Shown piece by piece: positions 48,020 to 54,404 of a stretch of DNA of 64,000 nt. The translations under genes and the position numbers were made by a program. Each line of letters starts with the position of its first letter. Within the stretch, counting starts at the first letter, position 1. The notes under the pieces are model-generated. The model did no database searches, was not told where the DNA came from, and was given only the letters and a program-made list of their open reading frames with translations. The DNA is from Aequorivita sinensis (GTDB lineage Bacteria > Bacteroidota > Bacteroidia > Flavobacteriales > Flavobacteriaceae): NCBI RefSeq assembly GCF_006346335.1, contig NZ_VDMC01000004.1:62001-126000 (forward strand), read 5' to 3'.

Positions 48020-48898
48020 ATGAAAACAAAAACAGTAGAATTTATAGCTAGCCCAAGAGAGCCGCATTTTGTTGGCGATGGTTTTCGCGTACATAATTTT
48101 ATTCCTAGCGGTTTTCGTTTAGACATGCATCGGATGAATCCATTTATAATGTTGGATTACAATTCACCTTATAATTTCCCTCCGTCCGATAAACCAAGAG
48201 GTGTTGGTGTGCATCCACATAAAGGCTTTGAAACTGTAACTATAGCGTATAAAGGTAAAGTTGCACATCACGATAGCAGTGGCGGTGGCGGTGTAATTGG
48301 GGAAGGAGATGTACAGTGGATGACCGCAGCTAATGGAGTATTACACAAGGAATATCACGAAGAAGAATGGAGTAAAAAAGGCGGTGAATTTCAGATGGTA
48401 CAACTATGGGTGAATTTACCTGCAAAGGACAAAAAATCTAACCCAAAATACCAAGCGATAAAAAATCAAGATATTGCCCGTTATAATTTACCAAATAACG
48501 CAGGAGTAATTGAAGTAATTGCAGGTGAATTTAAAGACACAAAAGGTTCTGCATCTACTTTTACTCCAGTTCATTTATTCAATGCAAGACTGAAAAAAGG
48601 GGGAAAAGCAGATTTTAGTTTTCCATCACATTACAACACTGCTTTGCTAGTATTAGAAGGTAATATAGTAGTAAATGGAGAAGAAAAAACACCAACAAAT
48701 CATTTTGCATTAATGGCAAATGACGGAGAAAACTTCGAAATTGAAGCTACAGATGATGCATTAGTATTAGTTTTAAGTGGCGAACCAATAAACGAACCGA
48801 TTGCAGCACAAGGTCCGTTTGTAATGAATACTAGAGAAGAATTGATTCAAGCTTTCAACGATTTTAACCTTGGTAAGTTTGGATATTTAGAAGACTAG
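48020..48898 (+). CDS. Pirin family protein (first copy)
   Basis: The protein has 292 residues with two cupin domains. Metal ligands are expected in HPHKGFETVTIAYKGKV and in VLHKEYHEEE of the N-terminal cupin. Family members are iron-containing, some with quercetinase activity, others redox sensors. It is cytosolic and starts a loosely spaced run of stress-type genes. A second, divergent pirin lies at 51391. Confidence 0.9.
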   Translation: MKTKTVEFIASPREPHFVGDGFRVHNFIPSGFRLDMHRMNPFIMLDYNSPYNFPPSDKPRGVGVHPHKGFETVTIAYKGKVAHHDSSGGGGVIGEGDVQWMTAANGVLHKEYHEEEWSKKGGEFQMVQLWVNLPAKDKKSNPKYQAIKNQDIARYNLPNNAGVIEVIAGEFKDTKGSASTFTPVHLFNARLKKGGKADFSFPSHYNTALLVLEGNIVVNGEEKTPTNHFALMANDGENFEIEATDDALVLVLSGEPINEPIAAQGPFVMNTREELIQAFNDFNLGKFGYLED

Positions 48899-48952
48899 TT
48901 TAATCTTCATTTTCTAAAATAAATATTTTAAAAACCTCAAAACCAAAAAAAA

Positions 48953-49930
48953 ATGAAAGCAGCTATAATAGAGAGTTTAGGAGATACCCCTAAGTATAAG
49001 GATTTTCCAAATCCCAAAATAGAAAATGACGAGCAGTTATTATTGGAAGTAAAAGCGGCAGCTGTAAAAAACCTGGACAAAATTCGAGCTAGCGGCGAAC
49101 ACTACGCTAGTCATAAAGAAATGCCTGCTATAGTTGGAATGGATGGCGTTGGGTTTTTACAAGATAGCACTCGAGTTTATGCACAGGGTATAACTGGGAT
49201 GATTGCTGAAAAAGCCTTAATTAATAAAAACAGCTATACATTAATTCCCGAAAACCTCGACTTTAATACAGCAGCGGCATTACCAAATGCTGTGTTGGGA
49301 GGTGCTATGGCGCTAAAAGTTAGAGGAGAAATAAAGCCTGGATATACTGTGCTTATAAATGGCGCTACAGGGGTAACGGGACAATTAGCAGTTCAACTTG
49401 CTAAGTACTACGGAGCCAAAACCATCATTTCCACAGGACGAAATCCTGAGAATTTAGAAAAAACAAAGCGCTTAGGAGCTGATAAAACCGTAAGCTTAAA
49501 GCAAGAGGATTCAGCCTTTATTGCCAAAATTCAAAATATCCATAAAGAAACTCCAATCGATTTAGTTATTGATTATCTATGGGGAAAGCCAATAGAATTA
49601 ATAATTACTGCTTTAAAAGGTGGTGGACTTAACAATTTCACACACAAAACGCGAATTGTAACTGTAGGTTCGATGGCGGGAGAAAATATAAATTTAGCTT
49701 CAGGTATTTTAAGAAGTTCAGCTATTGAAATTTTAGGGTCAGGATTTGGAAGCCTTTCAAAAACAGATTTAGAAGGTTTTCATAAAGAAGTTCTTCCAGA
49801 AATGTTCCAGTTAGCTGCAGATGGCAAGCTAAAAATTGAATTGGTTCAAGGTGATATTAAAGACATAGAGCGTTTATGGGAACAGAAAATAGATTCAGGA
49901 AAACGCCTAGTAATTTCAATTAACCAATAG
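48953..49930 (+). CDS. MDR-type quinone/alcohol oxidoreductase
   Basis: The protein has 325 residues. A GroES-like N-terminal domain and a Rossmann domain with NGATGVTGQLAVQLAKYYGAK, an NADPH-binding motif. The catalytic zinc Cys and His of alcohol dehydrogenases are not evident at the usual places, so a zinc-free quinone-oxidoreductase type is likely. Substrate unknown. It is 54 nt after the first pirin gene. Confidence 0.82.
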   Translation: MKAAIIESLGDTPKYKDFPNPKIENDEQLLLEVKAAAVKNLDKIRASGEHYASHKEMPAIVGMDGVGFLQDSTRVYAQGITGMIAEKALINKNSYTLIPENLDFNTAAALPNAVLGGAMALKVRGEIKPGYTVLINGATGVTGQLAVQLAKYYGAKTIISTGRNPENLEKTKRLGADKTVSLKQEDSAFIAKIQNIHKETPIDLVIDYLWGKPIELIITALKGGGLNNFTHKTRIVTVGSMAGENINLASGILRSSAIEILGSGFGSLSKTDLEGFHKEVLPEMFQLAADGKLKIELVQGDIKDIERLWEQKIDSGKRLVISINQ

Positions 49931-50030
49931 TTCTAAAGTATTAATTATATGTTATAATTCGCTAACCATCCTGTAATTGCCACAACAAAAAGCAAGAAAT
50001 TTAGTAACTTGATAGACTTTTAATTTTCTT

Positions 50031-50075
50031 CAAAAAACTAATTAATGCTTCAAAAGCTATTTTCATAGTTTTTTG
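50031..50075 (+). repeat. Inverted repeat ahead of the DUF5996 gene
   Basis: The arms 50031-50040 and 50066-50075 pair perfectly (10 bp) around a 25-nt loop that holds a 4-bp stem. It lies 24 nt before the start of the next gene. Function unknown. Confidence 0.4.
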
Positions 50076-50098
50076 AATTCTAATCTAAAATAAACAGC

Positions 50099-51028
50099 AT
50101 GAAAAATCAAATTCAATTACCTAGTCTTTCATATAAGGAGAATGAGCAAAAGAAGATGACCTTACATCTGTTTTTACAAATTATTGGTAAAATTCGTTTA
50201 AAAATGACTCCCAGAAAAAATCACTGGTGGTATATTACAGAATATGTAGAAACTCGTGGATTTACAACGGGTCCTATTCCTTACAATTTAGGAGCAGATC
50301 AATTTGATATATCAATTAATGTTCAAAATCATCAATTAGAGGTTAACACAAGCCAAGGAGATTATGAACACTTCCCTTTAAACGACAAACTTACAGTAGC
50401 AGATTTTTATAAAAATATAAAGGAGATACTTAATAAACTCAACATAGCAGTTTCTATAGTAGATAAGCCTTTTGATTTAAATATTGATAAACCATTCTCA
50501 AAGATTACGGAATACCATCACTACGATAAAAAGTACACTAAAGATTTATGGAGATCAATGTTATGGATAGGTAATGTGTTTAAAGAATTTAGTGGCCGTT
50601 TTTATGGCAAATCTTGTCCTGTTCAGCTTTATTGGCATTCCTTCGATTTGGTAGTTACTAGGTTTAATGGAAATGAAGCACCTCCTATGCCTTCGGAAGC
50701 GAGATTATCTGATAAAGATGCCTATTCGCATGAATGTATAAGCTTTGGCTTTTGGGCAGGCGACGAAAATGTTCCAGAACCTGCATTTTACTCTTATACT
50801 TATCCTTCCCCTGAAGGAATTGACAAGGAAGAAATATCACCTAAATCTGCCGAATGGATTGAAAGCAATGGCAGTCCTATGGCACTTCTAAAGTATGGAG
50901 CCTTGTTGAAATCAGAAAACCCAAGAAAAGATTTACTTGACTTTCTAGAGTCTACTTATCAAGCAGGAGCTAAAAAAGCTAATTGGGATATCGAGAAATT
51001 TAGAGTTCCTGAGTTAGAAAAATTATAA
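50099..51028 (+). CDS. DUF5996 family protein
   Basis: The protein has 309 residues, soluble with no signal peptide. Features are LQIIGKIRLKMTPRKNHWWY near the N-terminus, TTGPIPYNLGADQFDISINV, and VQLYWHSFDLVVTRFNG, which match the DUF5996 family as I remember it. Function unknown. It starts after a 168-nt gap with an inverted repeat, 39 nt before the acetyltransferase gene. Confidence 0.72.
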   Translation: MKNQIQLPSLSYKENEQKKMTLHLFLQIIGKIRLKMTPRKNHWWYITEYVETRGFTTGPIPYNLGADQFDISINVQNHQLEVNTSQGDYEHFPLNDKLTVADFYKNIKEILNKLNIAVSIVDKPFDLNIDKPFSKITEYHHYDKKYTKDLWRSMLWIGNVFKEFSGRFYGKSCPVQLYWHSFDLVVTRFNGNEAPPMPSEARLSDKDAYSHECISFGFWAGDENVPEPAFYSYTYPSPEGIDKEEISPKSAEWIESNGSPMALLKYGALLKSENPRKDLLDFLESTYQAGAKKANWDIEKFRVPELEKL

Positions 51029-51067
51029 TAAGTAATCTATACTTAAGACCACTTAAATCGAAATAAA

Positions 51068-51352
51068 ATGACAAAAATAGTGCTTGAAGATAATGGCAAA
51101 AAGGGACGTTTTGTTATCTATGACAATAATGAAGAAGCAGGTGAAATGACTTTTACTTGGGCTGGAAAAGAAAAGTTTATTATTGACCATACAGAAGTGA
51201 ATGATAAGTTTGGTGGAAAAGGATATGCCAAACAACTTGTAATGGCAGGTGTTGATTACGCTCGTGAGAACGGCTTAAAAATTATCCCACTTTGTCCATA
51301 TGCAAAAATGAGATTTGATAGAGATGAAAGTTTAAGAGACGTCTTGGCTTAA
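51068..51352 (+). CDS. YjdJ-like GNAT acetyltransferase domain protein
   Basis: The protein has 94 residues, too small for a full GNAT enzyme but the size of the YjdJ family. The acetyl-CoA loop appears as KFGGKGYAKQLV, followed by ARENGLKIIPLCPYA. In E. coli yjdJ neighbours yjdI, and a YjdI-like gene lies here at 52861, supporting a functional link. Substrate unknown. Confidence 0.82.
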   Translation: MTKIVLEDNGKKGRFVIYDNNEEAGEMTFTWAGKEKFIIDHTEVNDKFGGKGYAKQLVMAGVDYARENGLKIIPLCPYAKMRFDRDESLRDVLA

Positions 51353-51390
51353 ACTTAAATTATAAATTCATTTAAACAAATAAATAAATT

Positions 51391-52284
51391 ATGTCTAATA
51401 CCGAATTAATTATAGAAGAACGCGCCGCCGATATTGGAAACTTTATGGTAGGACGATTATTGCCTTTCAGACAAAAACGCTCTGTAGGTCCATTTACATT
51501 TATAGACCATATGGGACCAGCAACTATGGCTAAGGACCAAAACCTTGATGTTGGACCACACCCACACATTGGTTTATCTACATTAACATACCTGTTTGAA
51601 GGATCTATTCAACATAAAGACAGTCTAGGTTCAGATATCGAAATTAAGCCTGGAGCTGTTAATTGGATGACTGCAGGTAAAGGTGTGGTTCATTCTGAAA
51701 GAACACCTGATTATTTAAGAAATACCGAAAAAACGTTACACGGACTTCAAATTTGGGTAGCCTTACCTAAGCATTTAGAACAATCAGAGCCTACTTTTTT
51801 TCATATAAAAGAAGAAGATATTCCTCAATGGAAAGAACAAGGCGCAGAGTTTAAATTAATTGCTGGTAAAGCTTTTGACAAAACCTCACCAGTTCCTGTA
51901 CACAGTGAGTTGTATTTTATTGAAATAAAAAGCACGGATAAGCAGCAGATAACTATTGGAGAGGATCTTTATGGCGAGAGTGCTTTATATATCTTGGAAG
52001 GCAGTATCAATGCCGACGGTTACAATTACGAGCCTAAACAAATTCTAGTTGCCAAGGATAGTACATTGTGTTCCTTTGAAATGGAACCGAATACTACAGT
52101 CTATATTTTTGGTGGAATTCCTTTTGAGGAAGAACGATATATCCACTGGAACTTTGTGAACTCAGACAAAGATGTTATTGAAAAAGCTAAGAAAGATTGG
52201 AAAGAGCAAAATCTAGAAGCCTTTCCAAAAGTGGTGGGAGATGAAGACGATTATGTTCCACTTCCAGAACCACGCAGGTTATGA
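51391..52284 (+). CDS. Pirin family protein (second copy)
   Basis: The protein has 297 residues with two cupin domains. Expected iron ligands are in GPHPHIGLSTLTYLFEGS and GVVHSERTP. It differs strongly from the first pirin at 48020, so the two are old paralogues and not a recent duplication. Its stop overlaps the next gene's start by 4 nt (ATGA). Confidence 0.9.
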   Translation: MSNTELIIEERAADIGNFMVGRLLPFRQKRSVGPFTFIDHMGPATMAKDQNLDVGPHPHIGLSTLTYLFEGSIQHKDSLGSDIEIKPGAVNWMTAGKGVVHSERTPDYLRNTEKTLHGLQIWVALPKHLEQSEPTFFHIKEEDIPQWKEQGAEFKLIAGKAFDKTSPVPVHSELYFIEIKSTDKQQITIGEDLYGESALYILEGSINADGYNYEPKQILVAKDSTLCSFEMEPNTTVYIFGGIPFEEERYIHWNFVNSDKDVIEKAKKDWKEQNLEAFPKVVGDEDDYVPLPEPRRL

Positions 52285-52856
52285 AAACTGGGAGATTAGA
52301 GGCCTTTAGCGACGGCGTATTAGCCATAATAATTACTATTATGGTTTTAGGCATGAGTGCTCCTGAAGGTTATACTTTTGATGCTTTAAAGCCTATACTA
52401 CCTGTATTTCTTACTTATGTATTAAGCTTTGTATATGTAGGGATTTATTGGAATAATCACCATCATCTGTTACAAGCGGTGAATAGAGTAAACGGGAAAA
52501 TTTTATGGGCCAACCTTAACTTATTGTTTTGGCTTTCGCTTTTCCCATTTGCCACAGATTGGATGGGTAAAAACCATTTTGAAGCAAATCCTACGGCAAT
52601 CTACGGTGTAGTATTATTTATGGCTGCTGTAGCATTTAAAATAATGGTATATTGTGTAATCCTTAGCGAAGGTAAAAATTCGAACATAGGTAAGGTTTAT
52701 AGCAAGGACAAAAGAATGAATCTGTCACTTTTATTATACTTTACAGGCGTTGTCTTTTCTTTCTTTTTCCCAATCATTAGTTTAATGATATACTTAGGAG
52801 TTGCCTTGATGTGGATAGTGCCCGACCCGAGAATTGAAAGAACTTTAAAGGATTAA
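52281..52856 (+). CDS. TMEM175-like (DUF1211) membrane protein
   Basis: The protein has 191 residues with about five to six hydrophobic helices. The family hallmark FSDG is in RLEAFSDGVLAIIIT at the N-terminus, in helix 1. Bacterial TMEM175 homologues are potassium channels. It overlaps the pirin gene by 4 nt, so the two are translationally coupled. Confidence 0.85.
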   Translation: MKTGRLEAFSDGVLAIIITIMVLGMSAPEGYTFDALKPILPVFLTYVLSFVYVGIYWNNHHHLLQAVNRVNGKILWANLNLLFWLSLFPFATDWMGKNHFEANPTAIYGVVLFMAAVAFKIMVYCVILSEGKNSNIGKVYSKDKRMNLSLLLYFTGVVFSFFFPIISLMIYLGVALMWIVPDPRIERTLKD

Positions 52857-52860
52857 TACT

Positions 52861-53067
52861 ATGGATACAAAAGAGTATACAAATGGAGAAGTAATCATTT
52901 TATGGAAAGCGGAAAAATGCATCCACTCAGGTATATGTGTAAAAACTTTACCAAAAGTTTACAATCCTAAAGAAAGGCCTTGGGTAAAACCAGAAAATGC
53001 GACATCAGAAGAGTTAATAAATCAAGTATCTAAATGCCCTTCTGGAGCTTTAAGTATAAAGCAATAA
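52861..53067 (+). CDS. YjdI-like divergent 4Fe-4S mono-cluster protein
   Basis: The protein has 68 residues. Likely ligands are C20, C26 and C59 (EKCIHSGIC and SKCPSGAL), with H22 close by. This spacing fits the Fer4_19 / YjdI family. It starts 4 nt after the TMEM175-like gene and is followed by a bidirectional terminator. It may transfer electrons or act as a cofactor store for the neighbouring pirins or oxidoreductase, which is inference. Confidence 0.83.
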   Translation: MDTKEYTNGEVIILWKAEKCIHSGICVKTLPKVYNPKERPWVKPENATSEELINQVSKCPSGALSIKQ

Positions 53068-53142
53068 GCTAAGTTGGCAAAATAAAACTATTACTCAAAT
53101 CGGTTTTAAATTGCTTTAAACTCAAGGCAGTATTAGAAAATG

Positions 53143-53192
53143 AAAAAGCTATACTCAAATTCAATTTTGTTTGAATTGATGTATAGCTTTTT
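53143..53192. terminator. Bidirectional terminator between the YjdI-like gene and tRNA-Arg
   Basis: A 12-bp stem (53143-53154 with 53181-53192) encloses an AT-rich inner pairing. A5 and T5 stretches lie at the ends, so it can end both the plus-strand operon and the minus-strand tRNA transcript. Confidence 0.8.
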
Positions 53193-53202
53193 ATTTTATT
53201 AG

Positions 53203-53276
53203 TGACCGCGGAGGGATTCAAACCCCCAACCCTCAGAGCCGAAATCTGATGCGCTATTCAGTTGCGCCACGCGGCC
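53203..53276 (-). tRNA. tRNA-Arg (UCG anticodon)
   Basis: The 74-nt sequence folds as a cloverleaf. The acceptor stem GGCCGCG pairs with CGCGGTC (one G-U), the D stem is GCGC/GCGC, the anticodon stem TCAGA/TCTGA holds loop TTTCGGC with anticodon TCG, and the T stem GGGGG/CCCTC has one G-U. The discriminator is A. CCA is not encoded. It reads CGA codons and by wobble others of the CGN box. Two fragments of the same gene lie upstream of it (53331-53376 and 53670-53747). Confidence 0.93.
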
Positions 53277-53330
53277 ATTAACAATATTTAAACACGAAAT
53301 AATTTTTTCTTATAAATTCATATCAATCAC

Positions 53331-53376
53331 AGCCGAAATCTAATGCACCCAGCCCGAACGTGTTTAATGACAGTTG
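53331..53376 (-). repeat. Degenerate copy of the tRNA fragment plus hairpin repeat
   Basis: It repeats, with about 6 differences over about 43 nt, the block at 53670-53712 (minus strand order: hairpin 3' part, then tRNA nucleotides 23-38). Most differences are transitions. The tRNA part keeps AGATTTCGGCT but D-stem bases are changed. The hairpin has lost its 5' arm, so the copy cannot fold like the intact one. It lies just downstream of the GIY-YIG gene. Confidence 0.75.
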
Positions 53377-53394
53377 CCACAAGAGACATTTAAT

Positions 53395-53646
53395 TTAGTC
53401 ATGCGGCAGAATTAAATTTATTTTTCTCCATCTTCTACCTGCAGCACTTTTCAAATATTTTTCTCTTTCTCTAGCTTCTTTTCTAGTTAAATATTCTTCC
53501 GTATGAATAATTTCCCAGGGAATATAAGCTTTTGTTGATTGAGTCTTACCAGAATTATGTTCCTTTAATCTTTTTGTACAGTCTTTAGACATTCCTACAT
53601 ACATCCTTTCAAATTCTTTACTATAAAGAATATATACATAATACAT
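53395..53646 (-). CDS. Small GIY-YIG nuclease domain protein
   Basis: The protein has 83 residues and consists of a single GIY-YIG domain. The two motifs are VYI (4-6) and YVG (16-18), the conserved Arg is R26, and the metal-binding Glu lies at 60 or 62 in the EARER segment. The tail RRWRKI is basic. The YhbQ/UvrC-N type family cuts DNA, and the small forms are numerous in Bacteroidota with unknown targets. The gene is bracketed by direct repeats made of tRNA-Arg fragments and a hairpin, next to the intact tRNA. This suggests a mobile or homing function, which is inference. Confidence 0.88.
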   Translation of the reverse strand: MYYVYILYSKEFERMYVGMSKDCTKRLKEHNSGKTQSTKAYIPWEIIHTEEYLTRKEAREREKYLKSAAGRRWRKINLILPHD

Positions 53647-53669
53647 TTCTAACCATTTAAAGCTCGAAT

Positions 53670-53747
53670 CCGAAATCTGATGCGCCCCGCCCGAACGTGC
53701 CTAACGACAGTTCGGCTCGGGCGGGTATTCAGTTGCGCCACGCGGCC
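53670..53747 (-). pseudogene. tRNA-Arg 5' half interrupted by a 40-nt hairpin
   Basis: On the minus strand, nucleotides 1-22 of the tRNA-Arg gene (53747-53726) are identical to the intact copy. They are followed by a 40-nt insert (53725-53686) and then by nucleotides 23-38 (53685-53670), after which identity stops in the anticodon loop. Homology begins exactly at tRNA nucleotide 1; the upstream flanks differ. It cannot give a normal tRNA. Confidence 0.85.
53686..53725 (-). repeat. GC-rich 40-nt hairpin inserted in the tRNA fragment
   Basis: The 9 terminal bases on each side are perfect inverted repeats (CCCGCCCGA with TCGGGCGGG). An inner stem of about six pairs with one mismatch closes a TGTC tetraloop, with a 4-nt bulge on the 3' side. 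Its GC content is about 68 percent in an AT-rich genome. It sits exactly at the junction of the D-loop and the 3' strand of the D stem. Confidence 0.8.
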
Positions 53748-53796
53748 AATTCAGTTTTCAAAAATATCTTCTTTTGAAGAATTAATAAAATCTAAT

Positions 53797-54246
53797 TTAA
53801 GACAACCTTGATTTTACAACTATCGATATCGTTTTCCCATCTGCTTTTCCAGCCAGTTTTCCACTAGCAATGCCCATAACTTTTCCCATATCCGCCATAG
53901 AAGAAGCTCCAGTTTCTGTGATAATTTCATCTACTATTTTGCTTACTTCTTCAACACTTAGCTGCTTTGGCAAAAATTGCTCGATTACTTTAGCTTGAAG
54001 CAATTCTGGCTCAGCAAGATCTTCACGCCCTTGTTCCTTATAAATAGCAGCACTATCTTTTCTTTGTTTTACTTGCTTTTGAAGGATTTTAATTCCTTCT
54101 TCTTCAGATATTTCTTGTTTTGAACCTGTTTCAGTTTGAGCTAAAAGCAATGCTGATTTAACAGATCGCAAAGCTTCTAATGATTGAGTGTCCTTTGATT
54201 TCATTGCGGCTTTCATAGCCTCCATCACCTTATCTTGTAAACTCAT
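53797..54246 (-). CDS. GatB/YqeY domain protein
   Basis: The protein has 149 residues, the usual YqeY length. It carries MSLQDKVMEAMKAAMKSKD at the start, then LRSVKSALLLAQTE, PKQLSVEEVSKIVDEI and MGKVMGIASGKLAGKADGK. The domain is shared with the tail of the GatB amidotransferase subunit and is thought to bind tRNA; the free-standing protein has no settled function. It follows ftsZ, a common arrangement in the phylum, but behind a terminator. Confidence 0.92.
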   Translation of the reverse strand: MSLQDKVMEAMKAAMKSKDTQSLEALRSVKSALLLAQTETGSKQEISEEEGIKILQKQVKQRKDSAAIYKEQGREDLAEPELLQAKVIEQFLPKQLSVEEVSKIVDEIITETGASSMADMGKVMGIASGKLAGKADGKTISIVVKSRLS

Positions 54247-54339
54247 TATAGTGTTTTTTTGTATGCACGAAGATACTTATTTAAGCTGAAATGTATCAGC
54301 TTATGGATTCACTTTTTTTAATCTTAAATATCATAAATC

Positions 54340-54373
54340 AAAAAGGTCCGAAACCAATTAAGATTTCGAACCT
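54340..54373 (-). terminator. Terminator of the dcw cluster after ftsZ
   Basis: On the minus strand a 10-bp stem (one G-U pair, 54364-54373 with 54344-54353) is followed by TTTTTGATTT. It lies 31 nt past the ftsZ stop codon. Confidence 0.82.
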
Positions 54374-54404
54374 CTACTTTAAGTGGGGAGAAATATTCAC
54401 TTAG

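Noticed and set aside
53331-53376. A second tRNA-Arg gene
   Set aside because: Only nucleotides corresponding to about 23-40 of the tRNA are present, with changed D-stem bases and no acceptor or T stem. It is a repeat remnant.
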